DNA of 64,000 nt from Amanita rubescens (Eukaryota > Basidiomycota > Agaricomycetes > Agaricales > Amanitaceae). Below the pieces are notes generated by a model, which was given only the letters and a program-made list of their open reading frames with translations, had not been told where the DNA came from and did no database searches. The number at the start of each line of letters is the position of its first letter. The stretch's first letter is position 1. The stretch is taken from positions 62,001 to 126,000 of the forward strand of contig WION01000142.1 of the NCBI GenBank assembly GCA_015039365.1, read 5' to 3'. Below, one piece after another: positions 1 through 9,156 of this stretch. A program made the position numbers and the translations under genes.

Positions 1-399
1 CATTCTGGCTTTATCTGATTGGGCCTTCGCTAACTCATCCAACCCCACCCCCGTTCCAAGAACATCGAGGAACTGGCCCTGACTACACTAGCCCACTTCA
101 TCGGCAGATCTTATTCGCCACGCAATCCACTGTTAGCGTTGCTCCCCAACAAACCTGACCTGAGATCCTCAACTAAATTCACCAAACGCGCTCGCACTAA
201 TGGCACCGCTCGTACTAAACGCCGCCACCTTCCCTTGCCTCTGACGATGCTATCACCGGCGAGGCCAACTTAACGACAAAGACACAGTACCTGAGCCTTT
301 GTTTTCCAGCGGCTTTGGCTTTCATCGTGCTCTTATGTCATTTTACTGGGTTTTTGACATTGTCCGAATACTACACAGTATCACATTATTTACACAAGT
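1..399. other. 3' flank of the broken KDZ gene, nothing recognised
   Basis: No ORF, repeat or RNA gene could be supported here. The stretch lies just beyond the 3' end of the KDZ transposase reading frame and probably belongs to its 3' untranslated or terminal region. No terminal inverted repeat was identified. Confidence 0.4.
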
Positions 400-1083
400 C
401 TAATCCGCTATTTCGGCTACAAAATCTGTCGCTACCTCTATGTGTGTATCTTCCTCTGTAGAATCATCATGTTCCTCGGTGTTACTAGTATCAGGCGTAC
501 ATGGAACTGTCAGTGGCATGCTTGCTCCTGTGAAATAGGACATTCTTCTGAGTTCTGCTAACCGATTGCGATGGATACCATTCACGGATGACCTGTATTT
601 CCATCGATGCCGTAGTTCAGCTGCCAAAGGTGGATCGTTGGTCGCTAGTGCCATTAGCACCGTCGCTACCTTGTCAGACTCTGCCTGCATGAAGGATTCG
701 AGCCGCTGTACTTCAACATTGAGCCGCGCGATTTCTTCACGAGCACGACAAAGTTTAAAAAATTTCACGGCAGCTTCCCGGTGGACTTGCTGCGTCCATT
801 TCTCGTGACATTTATCTGAGATGCTAAGCCGTAGCACATCAAACTCTCCTAAGAAAACGTAGTCGACGATCTGGCTCCATGACAACTCGGGCTTCGGCGG
901 ATTAAATTTCAACGCTTGTGTGTTGTAACGTTGAATTGCGTTGCGAATGGCTTCCGATCGTTTTTGGAGAGCCTTGGCGATTTGTTCTCGGAGCTTGTAT
1001 CCTGCCCAGGTACATGTGGTCAATAAAATCCAAATCAGCATGCGTGCGGTGCCTACCTGTCCCTGACGCCCTTATTTTGGCTA
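400..1083 (-). pseudogene. KDZ transposase, C-terminal exons (split by retrotransposon)
   Basis: This is the C-terminal helical tail of a Kyakuja-Dileera-Zisupton (KDZ) transposase. The exon after the intron encodes motifs such as EQIAKALQKRSEAIRNAI and CRAREEIARLNVEVQRL, which are conserved in the coiled-coil tail of basidiomycete KDZ proteins. The frame is open from the target duplication at 1088-1084 to a GT donor at 1056. A 55-nt intron (1056-1002) follows, and the frame resumes at 1001. Joining the first exon to sequence upstream of 9590 keeps frame and family match, so the insertion fell inside an exon. The protein ends in an acidic tail. Family assignment is secure; the gene is inactive as it stands because an 8.5-kb element separates its halves. 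Confidence 0.85.
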
Positions 1084-1088
1084 GTTCA

Positions 1089-1517
1089 TGTTACGTTTGT
1101 TCGTTCACTGATAAGTCAAGCTTATCAGGTACCGTAGGTTCCTCAAGGGAGTTCCGGCACTTAAGAACGTTCAAAGAATAAGAGTGTTATCAGATAAGTC
1201 CTCAAGGGAACTTAGACGATAACGAGACAGATTTTGACTGTTAAAACTAGACTGAGGTCTAGTCGTATATTTGCGTGATTTATATAGTACAAAGTACATA
1301 CGCAAATATGGTAAGTATGTACACATGTGATAATGAAAACGGTTACATGTGATAATGAAACGGTTAACATGTGAAAACGACATACATGTGATAAAAGTAA
1401 TTGGCATATGATAAACGATGAATGTTCCGGAAGGAATGCATATGCAAATAATGACATAGGAGGAATGACATAGATGATAAGATAAAAAAAGATAGGCCAT
1501 GACGTACGTTTGTAACA
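1089..1517 (-). repeat. 3' LTR of the Ty3/gypsy element
   Basis: A 429-bp direct repeat of 9157-9585 with TGTTAC...GTAACA ends. One substitution was seen between the LTRs. It lies downstream of the element's ORFs on the minus strand, so it is the 3' LTR. Confidence 0.95.
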
Positions 1518-1520
1518 TAG

Positions 1521-1530
1521 CCCTTCTCCT
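1521..1530 (-). other. Polypurine tract (plus-strand primer)
   Basis: Read on the element strand, AGGAGAAGGG lies three bases before the 3' LTR. This is the expected place and composition for the RNase H-resistant primer of second-strand synthesis. Confidence 0.7.
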
Positions 1531-1574
1531 ACATACGAAGTCCAATATTCGCCGAATATTGAATTTACTTGTGA

Positions 1575-3785
1575 CTACGTATCACGATTGTGTTCAGCAT
1601 CGCTGTCGTAGGTGTAAGAGTCTTCATTTCCTTGCCAGGGATGACGACGGCGGCGGCGGTTGTCAGTAAGTCGTTCTTGAAGAGTCGGTCGCTCTTCTCG
1701 TGTATTCGAGGCGGTCATAGTGGCGACATGTCGTGTCGACTGTCCTCGTGTGGATTGGCCTCGACGGTTTCCAAGGTTTCGTCGTGATGGTGGAGGTCCA
1801 GTAGTAGTAGTAGTGAAGCGGTTGCCTGGAGGGCGAGTATTTGTCCCTCGTCGTCTTCTTTCGATAAGCGGGGAAGGTTCGCCTTGTTCGAGTTGGGCGG
1901 AATCGATAGTAGTAGCAGGCGAAGCGGTAGAAATTCGTCTTTCAGGGATTTGTTCAAATGGCGTGGGCAGCGATGATTGTGTTATAGCGTCTGGATAGGT
2001 GGGAGGCGGGGTTTCTTCATGTACCGGTCCTCGGCGTATTTCTCGTCGTTGATGGTGTTCGGTAGTGTGATGCGGGGCTCCGCACATGTAACAACCTTGA
2101 GTTCCAGGGATGTCTTCTCCCTCGAAGGCTAGGTTATTCGGTTCGAATGATACCAATCGTTCGGCTGAGGGATCAGGTCCGTGCAGGTGAAAGATGGTGC
2201 GACGTGTCGGGTTTTCAAGGATAGGGACATCGCGTCCTTCAATTGTATGTCCTGTTTGGAGTGCGATGACGGCGGCGTCTTGGTATTCGTTACTGGCATT
2301 GGGTCTATTAGGGTTACGATCGTGTCTCCACACGAGATTGTTAATCGTCGTTTGTAGTTGTCGTAATATAGTTATGTCCCAACCATCAGGGGTCATCATC
2401 GGGTTGAGTCGGTCACTAAGGGTTCGAATTCGTTCGAACGTGGGATTGACGGGAGTGCGGGGAAATACGGGGCGTCCGTGCATCCAGGCCATGCCAGTGT
2501 CTAAAGCGGGTTGTCGTGTCGGTTGGATGAAATGGTGACGATGTCCGGCGGTGGTAAGACGGGTTGCTTCTTCGAGGTATACGTCTCCTCGTAGGTCGCA
2601 AAACCAATGAATATTATTCCAGATCATCAAAGTGATCCAGCGGTTACGTTGTGGTTCTCGGAACCGACGGGTGAGATTAATGATGACGTTAACGAGGGCC
2701 ATCAGATCAGGGCGAACATATCTATTTATGATGAATAGATAGTTGTTGGCAAAGGTCCAGGACGTAAAGAGCGTCCAGATTCGGTAAAAGGCTCGTCGTA
2801 TTATTGGATCGGTGAAGGAGGGGATAGCGTAATGTGTCAAGATGACGTTTATAGCGGGAATGTCGGGTGCGGGCACGTTAAAGTTGTCGTCATTGACAGA
2901 GGCGTGCTGGAAATAGAACCTAGGAATAGGTCCTTCGGCAGGGAGTCTAGGTACTGGGCTCATGGATCGAGCGTGGGTTTCCCTCATTAAATCCAACGGG
3001 GTGTAAAGGGGCCTTGGCGATGGAGTGTCTTCTGGGAAGACAATAGGGATCGAGATGGGATTGACGAGTCTTTCATTGATCTCGTCATCGATAGCAGCAT
3101 TAACGGTGATGGTATCGATTTCGGCGGCAACAGCATTAGCGGCGGCAGAGATGGCGGCGGTGGTTGCAGCATTGGTGGCGGCGATGGTTCTTGCCCTTTC
3201 AAGGTAGTCGTCGACGAGTTCTTCATCAATGGGAGGAACTCCCAGGGTAAAAGCGGTGGCATTGAACATGAGTAGTCCTTCTCGCATGATCCGGATATCC
3301 TCAGGGGTGGTGTCAGGACGTGGTCCGCGTGCGTAGGTGATGACCATTTGGTCTCTGGTGGCGAATACTTGAGTTACCATTTCCTGCATTTCAGGTGGCA
3401 CAGGAGTGTTAGGGAGAATAGCGTTCCCCATATCTGTGACGTTTCGCATTAGTTCTTCTATCGTAGAAGTGTTTGATGATGGGAAGGTATAGGATGAGTC
3501 AGAAGATGAAGAATCTTCATTTCGAGGTATGAATTCCTCGTCAGAAGGAACTATAGGGAACCATTCTGTGCCGATGGATATATAATGTAACATACAGGTA
3601 GGAGGAGGAATTGGTAATGGTGCGGGCGATTCCTCCCTAGAAGAGGTCGGAGGGACGGTTTCCTCGACGACTGTTGAAGCGGCTGGGGTAGCAGCGGCGG
3701 ATGGGTTGTTAATGGGGGAGGACATGGTTTCAAGAACGGCGTTTTCGTGATTTACGAGTAGTGGGGACAATTGCTGTAATTCCAT
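1575..3785 (-). CDS. Third ORF of the chromovirus, Gag-like protein of unknown role
   Basis: A 736-codon ORF fills the place where env would lie, but I see no signal peptide or membrane segment. The N-terminus is Pro/Ser/acidic. The middle (about residues 290-490) is Trp/aromatic-rich and looks folded. Around residue 563 there is a knuckle-like cluster, CYMCGAPHHTTEHH, a Cys2His2 variant of a retroviral zinc knuckle. An Arg-rich, Thr-rich tail follows. Folded region, knuckle and basic tail in that order resemble a second Gag or RNA-binding protein (inference). The first ATG (3785) overlaps the end of pol by 56 nt. A second in-frame ATG (3725-3723) has a good context (AACC before ATG) and lies 4 nt past the pol stop. 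I do not recognise the family. Confidence 0.75.
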   Translation of the reverse strand: MELQQLSPLLVNHENAVLETMSSPINNPSAAATPAASTVVEETVPPTSSREESPAPLPIPPPTCMLHYISIGTEWFPIVPSDEEFIPRNEDSSSSDSSYTFPSSNTSTIEELMRNVTDMGNAILPNTPVPPEMQEMVTQVFATRDQMVITYARGPRPDTTPEDIRIMREGLLMFNATAFTLGVPPIDEELVDDYLERARTIAATNAATTAAISAAANAVAAEIDTITVNAAIDDEINERLVNPISIPIVFPEDTPSPRPLYTPLDLMRETHARSMSPVPRLPAEGPIPRFYFQHASVNDDNFNVPAPDIPAINVILTHYAIPSFTDPIIRRAFYRIWTLFTSWTFANNYLFIINRYVRPDLMALVNVIINLTRRFREPQRNRWITLMIWNNIHWFCDLRGDVYLEEATRLTTAGHRHHFIQPTRQPALDTGMAWMHGRPVFPRTPVNPTFERIRTLSDRLNPMMTPDGWDITILRQLQTTINNLVWRHDRNPNRPNASNEYQDAAVIALQTGHTIEGRDVPILENPTRRTIFHLHGPDPSAERLVSFEPNNLAFEGEDIPGTQGCYMCGAPHHTTEHHQRREIRRGPVHEETPPPTYPDAITQSSLPTPFEQIPERRISTASPATTIDSAQLEQGEPSPLIERRRRGTNTRPPGNRFTTTTTGPPPSRRNLGNRRGQSTRGQSTRHVATMTASNTREERPTLQERLTDNRRRRRHPWQGNEDSYTYDSDAEHNRDT

Positions 3786-6700
3786 GTTGTTCCTTATATT
3801 CGTTTAAGGTCTCCTCGGAGTGTTCTAAGTTTTCCTCGGTTTCCCATGAATTGTCAGATGTTGGATAACCTTTCCATTTGACTAAAAATTGCCATTGGTT
3901 TCCTTTTCTTCGGTGCGAGACAATCGTCTCGATTTCGTATTCTTCTTTGTTATCTATAAGGTCTGGGGTTGGTCTAGTAAAGTTTGGACCATGTGTTTCG
4001 TTTTCATGATAAGGGGTAAGAAGTGAAACATGAAAAACGGGGTGAATCTTCCATCTTGGGGGAAGTTCAAGTTTAGCGGTGACAGGTCCTAAGATCTTTT
4101 CGATCTTGAACGGTCCTTCTCGTCTAGGCGAGAATTTTCTTATTTGTCCAGTTTTCAGGTTTCGTGAGTCTAGCCATACCAAGTCTCCTTCTTTAAATGC
4201 GGGAGATTTCCCTTTGACACGTTGAGTCATTAGCTGTCTAGCTAATTCGTGTGCGGCGAGAGCTTCGTCTCGTATTTGTGTTAAGACCTTGAAGCGGTCT
4301 TCAGCGGCGGGTACGTTGATTCGCGGGAATGCTGTGGGGATAGCCACAGGCTCTATTCCAAACATGATTTCAAACGGCGTCATCTTGGTAGATTGATGTA
4401 TCCGTTGATTGTGCGCGAATTCTGCTAATGGCAGGTGATCTTTCCACTGTTTTGGATGATCAACGCAGTATAACCGGAGGTAGGTTTCTAGCTCCTGATT
4501 GAGTCGTTCCGATTCTCCGTCAGTTTGCGGATGAAAGGCGGTCGACTTTCTATGGTTAATTCCGAAGATCTTGCAGATTTCTTCGAAAACTTTAGAGGTA
4601 AATTGTGGTCCTCTATCAGAGATGAGGGTTGTCGGTAACCCGTATCGTTTATAAACATCGTTAATGTAAGAGTTGGCGGTATCCATAGCGGTGAAAGATT
4701 TTTTGCATGGTATGAATATTACGCCCTTTGTTAAGCCTTGATCGACCACGGTCAAAACAGAATCAAAACCGTCGATAATTGGCAGATCTGTGATGAAGTC
4801 CATTGAAACTTGTTCGAATGGGCGTGTGGCGTGGGATTTAATAGGCATCAAACCCGGTGTGATCGGATGTGTATTAACCTTCATTTGTTGACATAAGGCA
4901 CAGCCTTCGACCCATTTAGATACGGTCGTTGTCATTCCAGGCCAATAATAGTCGCGGCGGATAAGCTCTAGTGTCTTCAATCGTCCAGGGTGACCCATAA
5001 CTACGGGGTCGTGATGTGACTTGATTATTTCGTTTCGTAATTCTTCGTTTTGAGGAACATAAACGCGTCCTTGATAACGAATGATGTTGTTATCGTTCTT
5101 CCAGTCATTAAACTTTGATCGGAGGGGTAGTTTTCCGTGTTTGAGACCGTCGATTACAACTTTAGCAAATTTATCTTGTGGCAATAATTCGGTGATTTTG
5201 TCTGCCCAAGATACATTGATTGCGGCGATAACCATGTCATCAGAGATCATGGTTTGTGGGATTTCTTTTGCTTTTGCCTCTTCTTCGTTAATATGGTCAG
5301 GGCGTCTCGATAAAGCGTCTGCCTGAATAAGTTTTGATCCAGGGACATGTTCTAACTTGATATCAAACTCCGTGATTTCTTGCCACCAGCGTGATTGTCT
5401 GGCGGTCATCTTCTGCGGATGTTTGTAATATGATAAATTCTTATGATCACAGTGGATCATAATCGTATGTGGGCTTCCTTTAAGAAGGTGTCTCCAGGTT
5501 TCAAACGCTTTCTTTATTGCTAATAACTCGCGATCGTATACTTGATATCTTTGTTCGGTATCGCTTAACCGATGACTGATAAATCCGCATGGGTGCAGTT
5601 CTCCATCAGATCCCCGTTGTTTCAGGACGGCTCCTACCGCCCAGTTTGACGCATCGGTCTCTAATAAAAACGGTTTCGTTGGATCTGGCATAACTAGAAC
5701 CGGTTCTTCTAGGAATTTCTCCTTTAACGTGTCAAATGCTTTCTGACATTCTGCATCCCATCGGAAGGGAACTGTTTTCTTCGTAAGTTCCGTGAGCGGA
5801 GCTACTATTTCGGCGTAATTTCCTATAAATTTCCTGTAAAAGTTCGCGAACCCTAGAAATGACCGTATTTGTTTAACAGTTTTCGGTTCGGGCCATTTGC
5901 TGATTCCAGCGAGTTTTATGGGGTCCATCATGATCTTTCCTTCTTTGACGATCATCCCAAGGAATTCAACTTCTTTGGCGACGAATTTACATTTTTCCAG
6001 TTTCAGGAACAGATCGTTTTCTTTCAGCCGTTGCAAGACTTGCTTAGTGCGCTCCCTCGTTTCTTCCTCGTTCGCTCCATATATCAACATATCGTCAATA
6101 TAGACGACTAGCCATCCTTCGGCTATCATGTCACGGAAGTATTCGTTCATCATCGTTTGAAATGTTGACGGTGAATTGCATAATCCAAAGAGCATTACAG
6201 TAGGTTCGAAGAGACCACGGTTCGTCGTGAACGCGGCTTTCCATTCGTCGCCTTTCTTTATTCGCACATTATTGTAACCCCATCGGAGGTCTAACTTGGA
6301 GAAGTATTTTGCTTTTCTTAGTTTTAATAATAAGTCGGATACTAAAGGAAGGGGATAGGCATTTCGTTTCGTCCAGCTATTGATGTATCGGTAATCTTGG
6401 CAAGGTCTCAATTCTCCTTTTTCTTTCTTTGCAACGTAAAAGAAAGGAGACGCTTGCGGAGATTGTGATGGTCGAATGTAGCCTTTTTTGAGTTGTTCGT
6501 CGACCCATTTATTCATTAGCTGTTCCTCGTGGATTGATAACGGGTAGTTCTTCGCCACTTTAGGTTTAAACCCTTCTTTTAGATCTATCGCATGATCCCA
6601 TTGTCGTGAAATGGGAAATCGTTCTGATGTTTGTTTATCAAAAACTTTTCTCCATTTGTCATATTCAGGGGGTAATTCTACTTTCGTAGATTTATCTTCG

Positions 6701-7320
6701 TGTTCATGTGCGAGCGTTTGAGACGCTGATGTTTTCGCTTGGATCCAAAGGTGATCAGTCTCGAGATCTTCGTCCTCATCTGTGTTCAATTCTTCTTCTT
6801 TTTGGATATACCGAAGGTACATTTCGGTTTCTTCGTCGTAATCAAACGTAGTTTCTTCTTCCGGATCGATCTTCCTTTCGTCGGGGAATCTAACTGTTCC
6901 TTCAGACCAATCTATTCTGGGGTTGATTTCTCGGAGCCAAGGTAATCCTAGTATCAGTCGTTGATCGCCTAGTCGTGTGATATAAAACCAGTCTTTAAAC
7001 CGGTTGTTTTCGATGTTATAGCTTATCTGGATTTTATACCGTATATCTCCAGACTTGTTATTTGTTCCGTCCACATTTCGCACTGGGATGGGTTTCTTTA
7101 AGCGAGTGATTTCGTTCCAATTGACGAGTGAGCTATCGACGAATTTTCCTTGTGCGCCTGAGTCGATAAGGGCTTTGGTTTCAGCGGTTTTTAGATTCGA
7201 ACATTTGGTAATGGGAATGGTGATTTTATTTCTGGATATAGAAGATACTGTTACACCATTTATACATAGTTGTTCGTCTTCAGAGACGACGGACGCTGAT
7301 TCATCGTCGTCTCGTTCTAA
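3730..7320 (-). CDS. Pol polyprotein: protease, reverse transcriptase, RNase H, integrase, chromodomain
   Basis: Pol is in the -1 frame relative to gag and is open from the frameshift site (about 7320) to the stop at 3732-3730, close to 1195 residues. Visible domains in order: aspartic protease LIDSGAQGKF; reverse transcriptase with YIDDM near 6085-6098; RNase H with LETDASNWAVGAVL; integrase with an HHCC zinc site (HPGRLK..., CALCQQMK) and a DDE core including ISDRGPQF; and a C-terminal chromodomain (VKWKGYPTSDNSWE). There is no suitable start codon between the gag end and the protease, so expression as a Gag-Pol fusion is expected. The C-terminus overlaps the third ORF. The order RT-RH-IN identifies Ty3/gypsy rather than copia. 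Confidence 0.95.
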   Translation of the reverse strand, partial: LERDDDESASVVSEDEQLCINGVTVSSISRNKITIPITKCSNLKTAETKALIDSGAQGKFVDSSLVNWNEITRLKKPIPVRNVDGTNNKSGDIRYKIQISYNIENNRFKDWFYITRLGDQRLILGLPWLREINPRIDWSEGTVRFPDERKIDPEEETTFDYDEETEMYLRYIQKEEELNTDEDEDLETDHLWIQAKTSASQTLAHEHEDKSTKVELPPEYDKWRKVFDKQTSERFPISRQWDHAIDLKEGFKPKVAKNYPLSIHEEQLMNKWVDEQLKKGYIRPSQSPQASPFFYVAKKEKGELRPCQDYRYINSWTKRNAYPLPLVSDLLLKLRKAKYFSKLDLRWGYNNVRIKKGDEWKAAFTTNRGLFEPTVMLFGLCNSPSTFQTMMNEYFRDMIAEGWLVVYIDDMLIYGANEEETRERTKQVLQRLKENDLFLKLEKCKFVAKEVEFLGMIVKEGKIMMDPIKLAGISKWPEPKTVKQIRSFLGFANFYRKFIGNYAEIVAPLTELTKKTVPFRWDAECQKAFDTLKEKFLEEPVLVMPDPTKPFLLETDASNWAVGAVLKQRGSDGELHPCGFISHRLSDTEQRYQVYDRELLAIKKAFETWRHLLKGSPHTIMIHCDHKNLSYYKHPQKMTARQSRWWQEITEFDIKLEHVPGSKLIQADALSRRPDHINEEEAKAKEIPQTMISDDMVIAAINVSWADKITELLPQDKFAKVVIDGLKHGKLPLRSKFNDWKNDNNIIRYQGRVYVPQNEELRNEIIKSHHDPVVMGHPGRLKTLELIRRDYYWPGMTTTVSKWVEGCALCQQMKVNTHPITPGLMPIKSHATRPFEQVSMDFITDLPIIDGFDSVLTVVDQGLTKGVIFIPCKKSFTAMDTANSYINDVYKRYGLPTTLISDRGPQFTSKVFEEICKIFGINHRKSTAFHPQTDGESERLNQELETYLRLYCVDHPKQWKDHLPLAEFAHNQRIHQSTKMTPFEIMFGIEPVAIPTAFPRINVPAAEDRFKVLTQIRDEALAAHELARQLMTQRVKGKSPAFKEGDLVWLDSRNLKTGQIRKFSPRREGPFKIEKILGPVTAKLELPPRWKIHPVFHVSLLTPYHENETHGPNFTRPTPDLIDNKEEYEIETIVSHRRKGNQWQFLVKWKGYPTSDNSWETEENLEHSEETLNEYKEQHGITAIVPTTRKSRKRRS

Positions 7321-7326
7321 AAACCC
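7283..7326 (-). promoter_or_regulatory. Programmed -1 ribosomal frameshift signal between gag and pol
   Basis: On the element strand the last gag codons contain the heptamer G GGT TTT (7326-7320) directly before the TAG stop. A 6-nt spacer (TAGAAC) follows, then a perfect 9-bp stem: GAGACGACG (7313-7305) pairs with CGTCGTCTC (7291-7283) around a 13-nt loop. The pol frame is exactly -1 to gag and has no stop after the shift. Heptamer of X XXY YYZ form, spacer length and stem are those of classic -1 sites such as yeast L-A virus (GGGUUUA). Loop bases CGTC could pair with a downstream GACG as a short pseudoknot. Confidence 0.85.
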
Positions 7327-9119
7327 TTTTTGTTCAATTTTCGGCGGGCGCTACGTGGTAATGTTTTCGCCATTTCTCGTATGACGGCGATTCTCTGGTC
7401 TTCGTCGTTTTCACTGTTGGATTCTTCATTTGACGAGCCACTGTCGTCTTCATCGCTATCCACATCCAGCGCTCTGATCCTTTTTCCTTTTCCTTTCCCT
7501 TTGTTGCGGTTATTATTTCGGCTGCGTGGTTTTCCTCGGAATTGTCCTCTAGGGGCTGCCCTTCCTCGTGAATTCCCAAGGTTTTGTCGTTTCTTTTTGG
7601 GATTAGGGCAGTCCGAGATTAAATGTCCTGTTTTTCCGCATCCATAGCATACAGCGGTTTTTACCCATTCCATGGAGGTTTCAGCAATCTGCATTTGTCG
7701 TGCTTGTCGGTTTAATTCTAGTACAGCCTCGTCGACTTCCATTTTGTCATCAAACTCTTTTACTTGGCCAAAAGTGGAGAATAAGGTGTTTGCCACTTCT
7801 ATGTCAAGGATACGAGTTCGTAATGATTTATAGGTTGTCGGGGCACCTCCTAGTCGTAGTTTTTCTCGTAATGTGTTTGGTAATCCTAAAACTAGGAGAT
7901 GACATTTCGTCGTATCGTCAGTGATTTTGGCTAAATTGATGTCTCGATCGACGCGCGCAATATATTGATTAATTGATTGCTTTGGGAGTTTTCTCCATGT
8001 GAGTAATCTGTGCATGGCTAGTCCTGCTTCGTCTACTTGTCCCCAATCTTCTTTCAGTTCTTTAATAAAAGCGTCATAGTTGGCGTATTTTGTCGTTTCG
8101 GCGTCATATTCAGTTATTTTGTTGTCGCGCCATTGTTGAGCGTTGCCATCAATATGATACATAATGAACTGTATCTTATCTTGAGCATCCGTCATTTTAT
8201 TCATTTTCATGAATAATTCGGCTTTCGCTATGAACGGATTGAGATATTTTCGATCTCCTTCGAACGGTTTAGGAGGTTTGATCTTCGGTAGATCTGACCT
8301 TGGTTCGGTCCGGGGTCCTGATCCACTCATATCTCGTTCTTTTCCTTTTCTAGAAGGAAATGGGTTAATTGGTGGGGCAAACAAGTATGGAAATACGACA
8401 GGGGGTGATGGTGCGGATCGTGTAGCTTCGAGTTTAGATTCGGTTGCAAGGGATAAGGAAGCGATGAGTTGAGCTGAGGTTTCGTCTTCAACTCGTTGTT
8501 CTACTGTGGGTATAACAACGTCTTCGGTTCCAGGTGCGTATTCAAGTTTATCTTGGGATTCTTCTTCTTTCTCTTGTTCAGAGAGGGAATCTTTATCGTC
8601 TTCTTTATCGGACTCTCCTGACGGTTCAGCGCTTTCTCTGTAATGAACGCGTGGTGATACAACGGGAGTTTCTTGGCTAGTGATTAAAGTTTCTGGTTCG
8701 TTTGCTTTCTTCCAACGTTGTAGCGCAGTTCGTGTTAACTCCTCTTTTCCTCCTATGAAGGGTTCTCCTTCAAAGTATTCGTCTCTAATAAAGTACGGTT
8801 CTTCTCCTGTTTCCGATTCAGTGGCGTACCAACGTTTACTTCCTTCGTGGAAGGCAAGTTTGCGTTCGTTTAGATATAATCCTCCTTCGAACGGGAAGGA
8901 TTGATTTGGTGGTCTTCCAAGTTTTTGTTTTACCCAAAACTGGTGACCTGGTACGGGTTTTCCTGAAGCGGTATAACACCAGCCGTTTTCTCGTTTATCC
9001 CAATGAATGGAATGTTCGTCGAGATAATAGAGATGGTCAAGGGGGTTTCGTTTGGCGTTATTCGGAGGGGTACTTTTAGATTGTCGTGGAGCAATGGTGA
9101 ATGTTGGGAGGTGAGAGCG
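7317..9119 (-). CDS. Gag polyprotein with AUG-less N-terminal extension
   Basis: The first ATG (8330-8328) gives a 337-residue Gag with a retrotransposon capsid region (INQYIARVDRDINLA), a CCHC zinc knuckle CYGCGKTGHLISDCP and a basic tail. The same frame stays open upstream to a TAA at 9122-9120, adding about 260 codons with protein-like content: a Trp/Tyr-rich block with HSIHWDKRENGWCYTASGK, then an acidic linker. There is no ATG in any frame from the predicted RNA start (9321) to 8330. A near-cognate ATT at 9095-9093, in frame and preceded by CACC and followed by G, could start a 592-residue long form. Alternatives are a mutated start codon or an untranslated leader. Gag packages the RNA and forms the particle. 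Confidence 0.8.
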   Translation of the reverse strand, partial: RSHLPTFTIAPRQSKSTPPNNAKRNPLDHLYYLDEHSIHWDKRENGWCYTASGKPVPGHQFWVKQKLGRPPNQSFPFEGGLYLNERKLAFHEGSKRWYATESETGEEPYFIRDEYFEGEPFIGGKEELTRTALQRWKKANEPETLITSQETPVVSPRVHYRESAEPSGESDKEDDKDSLSEQEKEEESQDKLEYAPGTEDVVIPTVEQRVEDETSAQLIASLSLATESKLEATRSAPSPPVVFPYLFAPPINPFPSRKGKERDMSGSGPRTEPRSDLPKIKPPKPFEGDRKYLNPFIAKAELFMKMNKMTDAQDKIQFIMYHIDGNAQQWRDNKITEYDAETTKYANYDAFIKELKEDWGQVDEAGLAMHRLLTWRKLPKQSINQYIARVDRDINLAKITDDTTKCHLLVLGLPNTLREKLRLGGAPTTYKSLRTRILDIEVANTLFSTFGQVKEFDDKMEVDEAVLELNRQARQMQIAETSMEWVKTAVCYGCGKTGHLISDCPNPKKKRQNLGNSRGRAAPRGQFRGKPRSRNNNRNKGKGKGKRIRALDVDSDEDDSGSSNEESNSENDEDQRIAVIREMAKTLPRSARRKLNKKGF

Positions 9120-9142
9120 TTAAAGCTATCGTGCTCGGAGAG

Positions 9143-9156
9143 GAGTCTAGTTTTAT
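9143..9156 (-). other. Self-priming primer binding site
   Basis: Directly inside the 5' LTR the element reads AT AAAACTAGACT. AAAACTAGACT (9154-9144) is the exact complement of AGTCTAGTTTT, the predicted first 11 nt of the RNA (9321-9311); a twelfth base also pairs. There is no TGG tRNA complement. This is the arrangement of the self-priming Tf1/sushi retrotransposons. Confidence 0.75.

Noticed and set aside
1575..3785. Envelope gene in the third retrotransposon ORF
   Set aside because: No signal peptide, transmembrane segment or furin-like site is visible; composition is that of a soluble, nucleic-acid-binding protein.
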